From: Winogradskyella sp. | GTDB taxonomy: Bacteria; Bacteroidota; Bacteroidia; Flavobacteriales; Flavobacteriaceae | Reading direction: 5' to 3' | NCBI RefSeq assembly: GCF_028282165.1 | Contig: NZ_JANQIM010000015.1 | Span: 1-64,000 of the forward strand | Length of the DNA stretch: 64,000 nt | Shown: piece by piece, positions 16,359-26,248 of the stretch | How positions within the stretch are numbered: the stretch's first letter is position 1 | Layout: each line of letters opens with the position of its first letter | The notes under the pieces: model-generated | What the model was told of the DNA's origin: nothing | The model's input: only the letters and a program-made list of their open reading frames with translations | The model's database searches: none | Position numbers and translations under genes: made by a program

Positions 16359-17373
16359 CTAAATCTATTTGAAGTCCAAAAAAGCTTGTATTAGTAGCAC
16401 TTGTATATCTAGCATGTGTGTAACTAAATCGCATAGAATTCAATCTAATACCTACTCCAACTGAAAGTCCGGAGAAATTTCTTTGGTCTTCTATCCGTAA
16501 TTCTTCCGCACGTCTAAAGTTATAGCCTAGTCTTAAATTAAACCCACGCTCAGGCCAAAGTTCCGCTCCTAAAATTAAATGACGCAGTGCATTATTTAAA
16601 AAACCAACTTCTTCTTGGGTTTGATTCCCATCCAAATCTGTTGTAGCTCTAGCTGGATTAGACACGCCTATCGGCCATTGCTGCAAATTCTCTAAAGTAA
16701 GATGCCAGCGGATAGGCACATTCTCTAAAGTTTGGGACATTCCAAAATTTACCTCAAATGGTAAAGGCTCATTCTGTCCAGCATAAGTGGTAAACTGAGT
16801 ACCTAAATTTCTAACGGTCAGAGCCGCATGAAAATCCAGTTTCTCATTGATATACATAAAACCTATATCTACAGCACCACCAATGGAATTGTATTGTTCT
16901 AATAAAGACGTTATAATCTTTATATTGGCACCTACATAAAAATCGGTAAACGGTATATTATAATTGTATCCTGCTGATACTGCTGCTTCATTACCGCTAA
17001 ACGTTCCTGTAGGAATACCATTAACATCGTAGCCATCAAAAGTACCATAATTTATATAAGTAACACCAAAATGGAATGTTTGTAAATGTCTATCCCAAGT
17101 ATAAGCGTAAGCTGCTGTGCCATAAGTTATGCCACCTAAAAAGCTTGATACATTCACTGCTAACTGATTGTGCATTTGCCAATTAATTGAAGCAGGGTTG
17201 TACAGGGCTTCAGTTACATCATAATCAAAATTGGTTATGATTTTGCCTCCTAAAGCAGCTTGGCGCGGTGATGATACCAAATTGAGAAATTGATAAGTAG
17301 ATTCGCCACCCAATTGTGCAAACAACGGCAATGCTAATAGCATAAGACAAAATTGGGTAACCCTCTTTATCAT
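16342..17373 (-). CDS. porQ: Type IX secretion system protein PorQ
   Basis: 343 residues with a signal peptide (1-19, ending LPLFAQ) and an outer-membrane barrel with the PorQ/PorV-like start YQFLNLVSSPRQAALGGKII. In Porphyromonas gingivalis PorQ belongs with PorU, PorV and PorZ to the attachment complex that cleaves sorting domains and links cargo to A-LPS. Its presence fits the type A and type B cargo genes in this window. It lies between a LysM gene and cmk, an arrangement I associate with flavobacteria. Confidence 0.88.
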   Translation of the reverse strand: MIKRVTQFCLMLLALPLFAQLGGESTYQFLNLVSSPRQAALGGKIITNFDYDVTEALYNPASINWQMHNQLAVNVSSFLGGITYGTAAYAYTWDRHLQTFHFGVTYINYGTFDGYDVNGIPTGTFSGNEAAVSAGYNYNIPFTDFYVGANIKIITSLLEQYNSIGGAVDIGFMYINEKLDFHAALTVRNLGTQFTTYAGQNEPLPFEVNFGMSQTLENVPIRWHLTLENLQQWPIGVSNPARATTDLDGNQTQEEVGFLNNALRHLILGAELWPERGFNLRLGYNFRRAEELRIEDQRNFSGLSVGVGIRLNSMRFSYTHARYTSATNTSFFGLQIDLDGRRR

Positions 17374-17446
17374 AGATTTTGCAAAATAAATAAATCTATC
17401 TTAAAACGAGGATATGATTTTTTTATTTTTTGGGTGTAGTCCTTTT

Positions 17447-18247
17447 CTACTTCAATTGTAATTTTTGACCCACAAAAATAAGATTACTTGTAAGCTTGTT
17501 TATTCGTTTAAGTTCGTCAACTGTTAATCCATTTTTCTTGGCTATACTGTACAACGTATCACCTTTAACCACTGTCCATACAGATGATTGTTCTTGTATG
17601 GCTTGTGCATCAAAATTTGCTATTCGAAGTTCTTGTCCTGTTTTAATCAAATTAGACGTTAATCCGTTATAGCGCTTAAGGTCATTAACGGTTAATCCGT
17701 ATAGCTTGGCCAAACTATATAAGGTCTGTCCTTTTTCAACTGTATGAAAATCTGAAGAGCTTTTGTTATAAATTGTTTCGTTAGAAGGATTTTTCGAAAT
17801 CTCAGGTTCAGGTACTTCCGAATCTTTAATTTCAGAGAGCCCTTTCTCCATTTCTAAGTCAATATCTCTCAAACGTATTATTTGCCCTTTATTCACCAAG
17901 GTGGTTTCTAAGTTATTGAGCCGTTTAAGCTCCGTGAGCGTTGTGCCATACTTATTGGCAATATCCAAAAGTGTTTCCTTATCCTTAACAGTATGAAAAT
18001 CTGACTCTAAATTAGTAACAATAGAATCTTTAATTACTTGTTTTCTAACGACTAGACTATCCTTTTGCTCCAGATTATTTTGATTCATTTCACTCACCAA
18101 GGTGATTTCTCCAGTATCGATATTAAGCTTAGCGGGCTTGCCATCTAACAAGACATCTTTATAATTAGGCGTTTCTTGGGCAAAGGCTAAAAAGCCAAAA
18201 AGTAAAACGACAATTATAGAAAGAAATAATCTATAGCTTCTTCGCAT
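17447..18247 (-). CDS. Secreted protein with three LysM domains
   Basis: 266 residues with an N-terminal signal peptide (about 1-23, ending LAFAQ). Three LysM repeats are seen: about 83-127 ([20 protein letters not shown]), about 166-210 ([20 protein letters not shown]) and 222-266 ([20 protein letters not shown]). There is no catalytic domain, so it probably binds peptidoglycan without cutting it. Its start overlaps lon by 17 bp, and porQ follows after 73 bp, so it may be an envelope factor made with PorQ. Confidence 0.88.
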   Translation of the reverse strand: MRRSYRLFLSIIVVLLFGFLAFAQETPNYKDVLLDGKPAKLNIDTGEITLVSEMNQNNLEQKDSLVVRKQVIKDSIVTNLESDFHTVKDKETLLDIANKYGTTLTELKRLNNLETTLVNKGQIIRLRDIDLEMEKGLSEIKDSEVPEPEISKNPSNETIYNKSSSDFHTVEKGQTLYSLAKLYGLTVNDLKRYNGLTSNLIKTGQELRIANFDAQAIQEQSSVWTVVKGDTLYSIAKKNGLTVDELKRINKLTSNLIFVGQKLQLK

Positions 18248-20684
18248 TCTTAACTTTTTGATTGGTAAGGGCTACGTCTAAAACATCGCTCATATCTTTT
18301 ACATAGTGAAATATTAAACCCTTTAGGTATTCTGGCTTAATTTCATCAATGTCTCTTTTATTATCCTCACAAAGTAATATTTCCTTGATACGTGCACGCT
18401 TGGCTGCTAAAATTTTCTCTTTAATTCCACCAACCGGTAATACTTTACCGCGTAAGGTAATTTCGCCTGTCATGGCCAAGCTTTTTTTAACTTTGCGTTG
18501 GGTAAATAGAGATACTAAAGACGTTAACATGGTAACACCTGCACTAGGACCATCTTTTGGTGTTGCTCCTTCTGGAACATGTATATGTACATTATACTGA
18601 TCGAATACTTCAGGGTTAATATCAAGTTTATCTGCATTTGCTTTGATATACTCCATCGCTATGGTTGCAGATTCTTTCATCACCTTCCCTAGATTACCTG
18701 TTATGGACAAGGTTCCTTTGCCTTTAGACAAAATAGACTCAATAAACAAGATGTCTCCTCCTACCCTCGTCCATGCCAATCCTGTAACTACACCTGCAAC
18801 ATTATTGTTCTCATACTTATCACGTTCTAGTCGTGGACTTCCTAAAACTTCAACAATATCTTCGTTGGAAACCTTAACATCGTAGGTTTCTTCCATGGCA
18901 ATATTCTTGGCCGCATAACGCACCATTTTTGCGATTTGCTTTTCCAAACCTCTTACTCCAGACTCTCTTGTGTAGCCCTCAACAATCTTTTCTAGTTGTG
19001 GTTTTCCAATCTTAAGTGCCTTATTATCCAAGCCATGTTCCTTTAATTGCTTTGGTAATAAATGGCGTTTTGCGATTTCTACCTTTTCCTCAATGGTGTA
19101 ACCTGTAACGTTTATAATTTCCATACGGTCTCGCAAAGCTGGTTGTATGGTATTTAAGCTATTGGAAGTTGCAATAAACATCACTTTAGAGAGGTCATAT
19201 CCCATTTCTAAGAAATTGTCGTAAAACTCACTATTCTGTTCTGGATCCAACACTTCTAACATTGCTGAAGAAGGATCTCCTTGATGACCTGCGGAAAGTT
19301 TGTCGATTTCATCCAATACAAAAACAGGATTTGATGTGCCTGCTTTTTTCAAACTTTGAATAATACGCCCAGGCATTGCACCAATATAGGTCTTTCTATG
19401 ACCTCTTATTTCAGCCTCATCACGCAAACCTCCTAAAGAAATCCTTACATATTCTCTTCCTAAAGCTTCTGCGATAGATTTACCCAAAGAGGTTTTACCA
19501 ACACCAGGAGGTCCATAGAGACATAGTATTGGAGACTTCATATCATTGCGTAATTTCAATACGGCCAAATACTCTATAATGCGTTTTTTTACATCGTCCA
19601 ATCCAAAATGATCGCGATCTAATATCTTCATAGCTCGCTTTAAATCAAATTGATCTTGGCTAAATTCATTCCAAGGTAAATCCAAAAATAAATCCAAATA
19701 ATTGCGTTGAATGGAATATTCGGCCACTTGGGGATTCATGCGCTGCATCTTCGCCAATTCCTTATCAAAGTGTGTCTTAACTTTGTCGTTCCACTTTTTG
19801 GTTTTGGCACGCTCGCGCATCTCCTCTATTTCCTCACCATAAGATACTCCTCCACCCAACTCTTCCTGTATAGTCTTCATTTGCTGATGCAAGAAGTATT
19901 CGCGCTGTTGTTGATTCATATCACTTTGCACCTTATTTTGAATATCGTTCTTAAGTTCTAACTTTTGATATTCTAAATTCATGTACTTAAGCGTCTGTAG
20001 GGCACGCTCTTTTAAATCGTTAATCTTCAAAAGTTCTTGCTTTTCCTCAACCCTAAGATTCATATTAGAGGACACAAAATTCACCAAGAACGAATTACTT
20101 TCAATATTCTTGATGGCAAAAGTAGCTTCTGTCGGAATGTTAGGGCTCTCCTTTATAATCTCTAAAGACAAGTCTTTTATAGAATCTATAATGGCGTTGA
20201 ATTCTTCATTATCTCTTGCAGGCTTAGCCTCAGGAAGATCGGATATAGTCGCTGTTAAATAGGGTTTTTCGGAAATGAGTTCATTAATTTGAAAGCGTTT
20301 TTTACCCTGAATAATTACAGTCGTGTTGCCATCTGGCATTTTTAACACTTTTAAAATGCGTGCTACAGTTCCTGTTTGATAGATGTCTTGGGCAGCTGGC
20401 TTTTCTACGGCTTCGTCCTTTTGAGCCACTACGCCAATAACCTTTCCTCCCTTATTGGCATCATTAATTAGCTTTATAGATGTATCTCTGCCAGCTGTTA
20501 TCGGAATAACTACACCAGGAAACAAAACGGTGTTTCGCAGTGGAAGAATTGGTAAGGATTCGGGCAAAGACTCACTATTTATGAGTTCTTCATCTTCAGG
20601 TGTCATTAATGGAATGAGTTCGGAATTCTCGTCAAAATCCTGAAATGACAAACTGTCAAGACTAATAAAATTTGATTTTTTCAT
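18231..20684 (-). CDS. lon: ATP-dependent endopeptidase La
   Basis: 817 residues from the ATG at 20684 ([12 protein letters not shown]), which fits flavobacterial Lon starts; the frame stays open 90 bases further upstream. The N-terminal LAN domain ([19 protein letters not shown]), Walker [16 protein letters not shown], Walker [11 protein letters not shown] and the protease Ser-Lys dyad ([11 protein letters not shown] with the lysine in [13 protein letters not shown]) are complete. It degrades misfolded and regulatory proteins in the cytosol. It leads the four-gene operon and has a plausible promoter at 20788-20816. Confidence 0.97.
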   Translation of the reverse strand: MKKSNFISLDSLSFQDFDENSELIPLMTPEDEELINSESLPESLPILPLRNTVLFPGVVIPITAGRDTSIKLINDANKGGKVIGVVAQKDEAVEKPAAQDIYQTGTVARILKVLKMPDGNTTVIIQGKKRFQINELISEKPYLTATISDLPEAKPARDNEEFNAIIDSIKDLSLEIIKESPNIPTEATFAIKNIESNSFLVNFVSSNMNLRVEEKQELLKINDLKERALQTLKYMNLEYQKLELKNDIQNKVQSDMNQQQREYFLHQQMKTIQEELGGGVSYGEEIEEMRERAKTKKWNDKVKTHFDKELAKMQRMNPQVAEYSIQRNYLDLFLDLPWNEFSQDQFDLKRAMKILDRDHFGLDDVKKRIIEYLAVLKLRNDMKSPILCLYGPPGVGKTSLGKSIAEALGREYVRISLGGLRDEAEIRGHRKTYIGAMPGRIIQSLKKAGTSNPVFVLDEIDKLSAGHQGDPSSAMLEVLDPEQNSEFYDNFLEMGYDLSKVMFIATSNSLNTIQPALRDRMEIINVTGYTIEEKVEIAKRHLLPKQLKEHGLDNKALKIGKPQLEKIVEGYTRESGVRGLEKQIAKMVRYAAKNIAMEETYDVKVSNEDIVEVLGSPRLERDKYENNNVAGVVTGLAWTRVGGDILFIESILSKGKGTLSITGNLGKVMKESATIAMEYIKANADKLDINPEVFDQYNVHIHVPEGATPKDGPSAGVTMLTSLVSLFTQRKVKKSLAMTGEITLRGKVLPVGGIKEKILAAKRARIKEILLCEDNKRDIDEIKPEYLKGLIFHYVKDMSDVLDVALTNQKVKNAKKL

Positions 20685-20787
20685 ATTATTTTTAAGCCAA
20701 TCTGTCATTAACTCATAACGGATTAGCATTTGCTTAAAAGTATTAATAATTAACTTCATACTGAATATCAACATATTATAAGATATT

Positions 20788-20816
20788 CAAAGTTATTCAC
20801 ACTACTATAATTTCAA
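20788..20816 (-). promoter_or_regulatory. lon: Candidate lon promoter
   Basis: On the minus strand TTG (20816-20814), 18 bases, then TAACTTTG (20795-20788), matching the Bacteroidota -33/-7 pattern. The leader to the lon ATG would be about 95 bases. Confidence 0.45.
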
Positions 20817-20863
20817 TTGTTATGCCATTACCTTTAAAAAATTAAAAGTTTTTTTAGCTAAAC

Positions 20864-20892
20864 TGTAACACTTCATGAAACGTTTCATCTAT
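20864..20892 (+). promoter_or_regulatory. Candidate ECF-type promoter containing a 14-bp palindrome
   Basis: TGTAAC (20864-20869) and CATCTAT (20886-20892), 16 bases apart, resemble ECF -35 and -10 elements. Between them lies the perfect palindrome ATGAAACGTTTCAT (20875-20888). The sigma gene starts at 20931, so this may be an autoregulated promoter with an operator. Confidence 0.45.
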
Positions 20893-20930
20893 ATACAAAA
20901 GCAATTGTTTTTTTCACACCAACCAATCAA

Positions 20931-21482
20931 GTGACATCAACCAATCAAGATATCGAACAGTTACTATTGCTTTGTAAATCTAGCAACCAACGTGCGCAGT
21001 TGGAAGTTTATAATAGATATAACAAAGCCATGTATAATACAGCTTATAGAATTGTGAAAGATTCTTATAAGGCTGAGGACATCATGCAAGAGTCATTTTT
21101 GACGGCATTTACAAAATTAAATACACTAGAGGACACAAAATTATTTGGTGCATGGTTAAAGCGAATTGTAGTGAATAATAGTATAGCGCATTACAATAAA
21201 ACCAGTAAACAAAATGAAGTGCCTTTAGAACATGTAATGTACAAAGTTGAAGATGATAATGGCATTGAAGAACATAGTCAAAATAGTGATAAAGTAAAGC
21301 AGATAATGAGCGTAATGAAAACCTTAAAACCAAACTATAATTTGGGATTGTCTTTACATCTTATAGAAGGCTATGATTATGAAGAGATTTGCGAGATTAT
21401 GGATATATCCTATGCAAACTGCAGAACCATGATTTCGAGAGCTAAAGAGAGTTTACGTAAAAAGCTAATGCAAACCGTATAA
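20931..21482 (+). CDS. ECF RNA polymerase sigma factor (sigma-70 family)
   Basis: 183 residues from a GTG start. Region 2 (YNKAMYNTAYRIVKDSYKAEDIMQESFLTAF) and region 4 (LSLHLIEGYDYEEICEIMDISYANCRTMISRAKESLRKKL) are complete and there are no region 1 or 3 domains, so it is an ECF factor. It heads a four-gene run with a putative anti-sigma protein, a DUF4097-like protein and a head-GIN protein, so it probably controls an envelope-directed response. Confidence 0.93.
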   Translation: MTSTNQDIEQLLLLCKSSNQRAQLEVYNRYNKAMYNTAYRIVKDSYKAEDIMQESFLTAFTKLNTLEDTKLFGAWLKRIVVNNSIAHYNKTSKQNEVPLEHVMYKVEDDNGIEEHSQNSDKVKQIMSVMKTLKPNYNLGLSLHLIEGYDYEEICEIMDISYANCRTMISRAKESLRKKLMQTV

Positions 21483-21490
21483 TAGTAAAA

Positions 21491-22057
21491 ATGATGGAAA
21501 AGGATACTTTAGATGATTTATTTGAAAGCCTAAAAGGTGAGTTCGATATTAATGAACCTAATTCAGGCCATGAGAATCGATTTTTAGATAAATTAAATGC
21601 TGGAGAACTAACTTTGACAGAATCTAAAAGATCATCAGGATTTAACTGGAAACCTTTCTTGGCCGTTGCGGCTTCTTTGGTGATTTGTTTAAGTGTATTT
21701 ACCACTATAAACAACGACCCAGAGGCTATGGATTTGGCAAGTGTATCACCAGAACTTTCCGAGACACAAGATTTCTTTACGGCAACTATAGAAGCCGAGC
21801 TTAAAAAGCTAAACCAAGAGCGTTCGCCTTTAACAGACCAGGTAATTACAGACGCACTAAATAGAATAGAGCTCTTAGAAAAGGACTATCAGAATTTAAA
21901 AAACGACTTAACTGAAAGCAATAATGATCAGCGTGTTATCCATGCGATGATCAATAACTTTCAGAATAGAATAGATATTTTAAACACCGTTCTAGAGCAA
22001 ATTGAAACGATTAAACAATTAAAACACAATAGCAATGAACCAAAAAATACAATTTAA
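21491..22057 (+). CDS. Putative anti-sigma factor, single-pass membrane protein
   Basis: 188 residues. The cytoplasmic N-terminus (1-52) is acidic, one membrane segment spans about 54-72 (WKPFLAVAASLVICLSVF), and the periplasmic part (90-180) is a long charged helix likely to form a coiled coil. Size, topology and place, 8 bp after an ECF sigma gene, suggest an anti-sigma role. No zinc-type anti-sigma motif (HxxxCxxC) is present, so this is inferred from context. Its end overlaps the next gene by 23 bp. Confidence 0.7.
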   Translation: MMEKDTLDDLFESLKGEFDINEPNSGHENRFLDKLNAGELTLTESKRSSGFNWKPFLAVAASLVICLSVFTTINNDPEAMDLASVSPELSETQDFFTATIEAELKKLNQERSPLTDQVITDALNRIELLEKDYQNLKNDLTESNNDQRVIHAMINNFQNRIDILNTVLEQIETIKQLKHNSNEPKNTI

Positions 22058-23123
22058 AATAGCACTTTTCTTCTTGCTGATGCCTCTTATAGTATTAGCA
22101 AATACAGAGATAGAAGCTATAAAAACAACAAAAGAACGTAGCATTAAAAAATCTTTTGATGTGTCATCTAATGCGACCTTAAAAATAAATAATAGCTATG
22201 GTAACCTAAATGTTATAACTTGGGATCAAAATCGAATAGATTTTGACATTACGATTAAAGTAACTGGCAATAATGAGGAAAAAGTACAGGAACGTCTAAA
22301 TGATGTTAATGTTGACTTTTCTTCTACTAGCGATTTGGTTTCTGCCATTACAAGAATCGGAAAGAAAAATAAAAGCTGGTGGAATTGGGGCAAGAAAAAT
22401 AATCTTAAGCTAGAAATCAATTATGTGGTGAAAATGCCTATATCTGGCAACGTAGATTTAAATAATGATTATGGAGGTATTAATTTGGATCGACTTGAAG
22501 GATCAGCAAAAATTATATGCGATTATGGCAAAATCACCACTAAGGAGTTGATGAGTGATAACAATGAACTTCGCTTTGACTACACAAATAATAGTTACTT
22601 TGAATTTATTAAAAGCGGAAAAATAAATGCTGACTATAGTGGCTATACTGTAGCCAAAGCCGAAAATCTTATAATTACGGCAGATTATACAAAATCCATA
22701 ATAGAAGTAGCAGAGAATATTAAATACAACGGCGATTATGGTTCTCTAAAAGTTGAAAATGTCAATAATATAGAAGGAAACGGTGATTATCTTTCACTAA
22801 GGTTAGGTAATGTCTATAAAAATGTAAACATTAGAGGTGACTATGGCTCTTTAAAAATAGACCGTATGTCTTCTAAAGCCAAAAACATTAACATCAATTC
22901 TGAATTTATGGGCATAACCATTGGCTATGATAGTGGCTATAATTTTGATTTTGATATTGATCTAGATTATGCTTCTTTACGTAACTCTGACGATTTTAAC
23001 TTCACTAATAAACATGTAGATGGCTCAGAGAAAAAATACGATGGTTATCATGGTAGCCAAGGCTCAGGGAACTTAGTAAAAATCAAATCGGAATACGGAA
23101 GCGTAAGCTTTAAAAGACAGTAA
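22035..23123 (+). CDS. Secreted DUF4097-like beta-strand repeat protein
   Basis: 362 residues with a signal peptide (about 1-22, ending VLAN). From residue 50 on it is a regular parallel-beta repeat with a conserved 'DYG/DYS' turn: NDYGGINL, CDYGKITT, ADYSGYTV, ADYTKSII, GDYGSLKV, GDYLSLRL and GDYGSLKI. This resembles the DUF4097/DUF2807 family of right-handed beta-helix proteins in Bacteroidota. Function unknown; it is probably periplasmic or surface-exposed and encoded with the ECF system. Confidence 0.8.
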   Translation: MNQKIQFKIALFFLLMPLIVLANTEIEAIKTTKERSIKKSFDVSSNATLKINNSYGNLNVITWDQNRIDFDITIKVTGNNEEKVQERLNDVNVDFSSTSDLVSAITRIGKKNKSWWNWGKKNNLKLEINYVVKMPISGNVDLNNDYGGINLDRLEGSAKIICDYGKITTKELMSDNNELRFDYTNNSYFEFIKSGKINADYSGYTVAKAENLIITADYTKSIIEVAENIKYNGDYGSLKVENVNNIEGNGDYLSLRLGNVYKNVNIRGDYGSLKIDRMSSKAKNININSEFMGITIGYDSGYNFDFDIDLDYASLRNSDDFNFTNKHVDGSEKKYDGYHGSQGSGNLVKIKSEYGSVSFKRQ

Positions 23124-23169
23124 AAATTCAATCACAGAACGAACATAAATAAACCAAACAATTAAAACA

Positions 23170-23889
23170 ATGAAACTTTTCAAATCAATTACAGTACTAG
23201 CATTCTTATTTTGCATATCTACATCTTGTGCACAATGGAAAAAAGTAAGAGGTGATGGTAACATTACTACAATTACGAGATCAACAGGAGAATATGACGG
23301 GCTTAAAGCAGGAGGACCAATGGACTTTAAACTTGTTGAAGGCAAGGAAGGTAGCATTACCATTAATGGGGACGCCAATCTTATGGAATATATCATCACC
23401 GAAGTTAAAGATGGTAAACTCGTAGTTAAGACCAAGAAAGGCGCTAACTTAAAACCTACAAAGACCATAGTGGTGACAGTGCCATATGAATCCATCACTT
23501 ACGTAGCACTAGCAGGCTCTGGAGATATTGATAATTCGGGAACTATAAAAGCCGATGACTTTGAAGTAGCTCTAGCTGGTTCTGGAGATATCAAATTAAA
23601 GGTTGACTCTAATTCTCTTGAGAGCAGTATTGCTGGCTCTGGTGATATAGCATTAAATGGCTCCACAAAAGACTTAGAAATTAAAATCGCAGGTTCTGGA
23701 GATTTTGAAGGTAAAAACCTTGATAGCGTTGATGTCACAGTAAAGATATCTGGTTCGGGTGAAGCAAATGTAGTTTGCAATGGGGAATTAAAGGTGAGGA
23801 TTTCTGGTTCAGGAGATGTTAAGTATTCTGGAACACCAACAAATAAGGATACAAAAGTATCAGGTTCTGGTAGCGTAAGAAGTAACTAG
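23170..23889 (+). CDS. Head GIN domain (DUF2807) lipoprotein
   Basis: 239 residues. The signal sequence ends STSC at Cys20, suggesting a lipoprotein. The domain carries seven spaced Gly-Ser-Gly turns (LAGSGDID, LAGSGDIK, IAGSGDIA, IAGSGDFE, ISGSGEAN, ISGSGDVK, VSGSGSVR), the mark of the head-GIN/DUF2807 beta-helix. Function is not established. It is the last gene of the ECF operon and is followed by a strong terminator. Confidence 0.9.
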   Translation: MKLFKSITVLAFLFCISTSCAQWKKVRGDGNITTITRSTGEYDGLKAGGPMDFKLVEGKEGSITINGDANLMEYIITEVKDGKLVVKTKKGANLKPTKTIVVTVPYESITYVALAGSGDIDNSGTIKADDFEVALAGSGDIKLKVDSNSLESSIAGSGDIALNGSTKDLEIKIAGSGDFEGKNLDSVDVTVKISGSGEANVVCNGELKVRISGSGDVKYSGTPTNKDTKVSGSGSVRSN

Positions 23890-23913
23890 ACCCTTAAGAC
23901 CAATCAAAAAATG

Positions 23914-23944
23914 AAAGGACAAGCCATTTAGCTTGTCCTTTTTT
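23914..23944 (+). terminator. Terminator of the ECF/DUF4097/head-GIN operon
   Basis: AAAGGACAAGC (23914-23924) pairs with GCTTGTCCTTT (23931-23941), followed by Ts. It may also serve the convergent DUF4136 gene. Confidence 0.88.
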
Positions 23945-23964
23945 AGTTACTTTCGGTTACTTTA

Positions 23965-24549
23965 TTAAATTGGAAATTCATTAAAAATCTCATTGATCAT
24001 CCTGGTCATTAGGGTTTGGTCTGAAATATGAGCCTTAAAATCCTCGGCGATACCAACCCAAACCAATTCTTTGGAAGCTTTACTAAACACCTGAACAATT
24101 AAAGTTCCTTTTTTATAAGGTTTGTTGTAAAGTGCATCTTCGCTATTGCTAAAATAGCGTTTATAATCCGTTGAACTTACTGAGGCATAATTAGGACTGT
24201 TACCAGAAGAACTTCCGCCTGATGGAGCTTGTTCATAATTATTATTATTTAAATTACTCTTAATCTCGTTAGAGGTACTTAATAATACCAAAAGATCTGG
24301 ATTATTTGTATCAACCGAAAATCCTTTTTCTATCATTTTATCGTTCATCGTTGCAATTAAAGACTCCTCTATAGATTGATCAGATTCCTTGCTGAATTCA
24401 GCTACGTTAAAAGCCGTACTTGGCAAATAAGCAAAAGTTTTAAAACTGTTGAAATCGTCATCGGTGTATTTTTTCGATTTAATATTTGAGGCACAACTCA
24501 TTAAGATAAGTAGCCCTAAAAGAGGAAAAAGTTTTGAGATTGTTTTCAT
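23965..24549 (-). CDS. DUF4136 domain lipoprotein
   Basis: 194 residues with a lipoprotein signal peptide (LLILMSC, Cys19). The body matches the DUF4136 pattern: DFNSFKTFAYLP near the N-terminus, IATMNDKMIEKGFSVDTNNPDLLVLL in the middle, and KGTLIVQVFSKASKELVWVGIAEDF before a C-terminal helix. A Ser/Gly/Asn-rich linker (about 111-123) is inserted. Outer-membrane lipoprotein of unknown function. Confidence 0.85.
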   Translation of the reverse strand: MKTISKLFPLLGLLILMSCASNIKSKKYTDDDFNSFKTFAYLPSTAFNVAEFSKESDQSIEESLIATMNDKMIEKGFSVDTNNPDLLVLLSTSNEIKSNLNNNNYEQAPSGGSSSGNSPNYASVSSTDYKRYFSNSEDALYNKPYKKGTLIVQVFSKASKELVWVGIAEDFKAHISDQTLMTRMINEIFNEFPI

Positions 24550-24876
24550 GATATATGTGTTGTTAAGATAAATAATGAACCCTTAATGAATTTATTTACA
24601 GCGCCTTATCTTACTTAAAATATACCAAAAGTTTAAGGTTTTATGTGCAAAAAACTCATAGCTCATTAAAGATAACACTTAATTAACTATGAAAATTATG
24701 GAAAACTGTTATTTTTATGTTAATGGGATTTTGAAGTAAACCAACATAATATTACTTCTCCTCAGCTTCAAAAAATATTTTCTATTGAGCCCATTCGACG
24801 AGACATCATTATCAAAACAATAGAAACTATTTTGACCTGTGAAATCATTGATGCATCCTGTGGAATGGTTAACTAC
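24550..24876. other. 327-base gap without a recognisable gene
   Basis: The gap lies between the start of the DUF4136 gene and the end of the MFS gene. It is AT-rich. I see no RNA gene, no supported ORF (only a 16-codon ATG frame near 24688) and no clear promoter box. Confidence 0.6.
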
Positions 24877-26181
24877 TTAAGATTCTTGATATCCTTCTTT
24901 AGGCACTCTGTACAACAAAATAATGCCAACTAAAAAGAACAAGAACAAAAACAAAATAGAATTGCGCATACTCCCTGTGATTTGATCTATAAAACCATAA
25001 ATGAGCATCCCGATAACAATTCCGATTTTTTCTGCTACATCATAAAAACTGAAATATGAGGTAGTATCCTCGGTCTCTGGCAAAAATTTGGAATATGTTG
25101 ATCTTGCAAGTGATTGAATGCCTCCCATAACCAAACCAACTATCGAAGCAGCGATGTAAAATTGAATTGGTGTTTCCATAAAATAAGCATAAAAACACAA
25201 GGCCATCCAAATGAAATTAACAAAAACGAGTGTCTTTATATTTCCAAATCTTGAAGATGCTTTTGATGTTAAAATTGCACCTACAATAGCAACAAGTTGA
25301 ATAACCAATATACTTACTATTAATCCAGTGGTTTTAGCATCATCACTTCCCCACGCAATTTCTTCCTCACCAAAGTAAACAGCAACTAACATAATAGTTT
25401 GTACAGCCATACTAAATACAAAAAAGGCATATAGATAACGCTTTAATCTTAGGTTTTCTTTTAACTGATTCCATACACCTTTCAACTCCTTAAAGCCGTT
25501 AAATACAATAGATCTAGTGACTTTATGGCCTGATGAAACACCTTTAGGAAGTATATAAAATGTGTATTGACTAAACAAAGCCCACCAAACACCTACTGTA
25601 ATAAAAGAATAACGCATCATTTGCATTTTATCCTCACCATTTTCTTGGCTCATTACCATTACAAGGTTAATAATAAGAAGAATAACACTACCGATATAGC
25701 CCATGGCAAAACCTTTGGCACTAACACTATCCTGCTGCTCTTCATATGCAATATCTGGCAAATAGGAATTGTAGAATACTAGACTTCCCCAATACCCAAT
25801 CAGCCCCATAAAATAGAATAGTAGACTGAGGTGTATTCGTTCTAGACTAAACCAGTATAGACCGATACAGCCTATTGCACCAACATAGCAGAAAAATTTC
25901 ATGAAGCTTTTTTTATTACCAACATAATCCGCAATTCCTGATAAAATCGGTGAAATAACCGCAACCACCAGAAACGTAAAGGCGGTAACAAATGTTATAA
26001 GTGCTGTACTCTTAAACTCATAACCAAAAGCTTCGACACGTTTTACTTCTGAAAGAAATAGTGCTGAATAAAATATTGGAAAAATAGATGAGGCTATCGT
26101 TAATGTATAAACGGAATTTGCCCAATCATAAAATGCCCAAGCATTGAGAAGTTTTTTACTCCCTTTTTGTAGTTGACCCAT
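24877..26181 (-). CDS. MFS transporter, UMF1/Atg22-like
   Basis: 434 residues with about 12 hydrophobic segments. The N-terminus (NAWAFYDWANSVYTLTIASSIFP) and the later GGIQSLARSTYSKFLPETEDTTSYFSFYDV are hallmarks of the UMF1 branch of the major facilitator superfamily, related to yeast vacuolar Atg22. Bacterial substrates are unknown. It is an inner-membrane protein, encoded alone downstream of a terminator. Confidence 0.88.
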   Translation of the reverse strand: MGQLQKGSKKLLNAWAFYDWANSVYTLTIASSIFPIFYSALFLSEVKRVEAFGYEFKSTALITFVTAFTFLVVAVISPILSGIADYVGNKKSFMKFFCYVGAIGCIGLYWFSLERIHLSLLFYFMGLIGYWGSLVFYNSYLPDIAYEEQQDSVSAKGFAMGYIGSVILLIINLVMVMSQENGEDKMQMMRYSFITVGVWWALFSQYTFYILPKGVSSGHKVTRSIVFNGFKELKGVWNQLKENLRLKRYLYAFFVFSMAVQTIMLVAVYFGEEEIAWGSDDAKTTGLIVSILVIQLVAIVGAILTSKASSRFGNIKTLVFVNFIWMALCFYAYFMETPIQFYIAASIVGLVMGGIQSLARSTYSKFLPETEDTTSYFSFYDVAEKIGIVIGMLIYGFIDQITGSMRNSILFLFLFFLVGIILLYRVPKEGYQES

Positions 26182-26188
26182 AATTAAA

Positions 26189-26217
26189 ATAAAAAAGCTG
26201 CTCTTATTGAGCAGCTT
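26189..26217 (-). terminator. Terminator after the M48 peptidase gene
   Basis: AAGCTGCTC (26195-26203) pairs with GAGCAGCTT (26209-26217), with a T run on the minus strand (26196-26189). It separates the peptidase gene from the MFS gene. Confidence 0.8.
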
Positions 26218-26248
26218 CTAAAATAGTTAATTATTGTTTAACTTAATA

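Noticed and set aside
20685..20774. 30-residue N-terminal extension of Lon
   Set aside because: Flavobacterial Lon usually begins near [12 protein letters not shown]; the extension is not like a Lon N-terminus.
24688..24738. 16-codon ATG ORF in the 24550-24876 gap
   Set aside because: Too short, no conservation evidence and no promoter or ribosome-binding signal.
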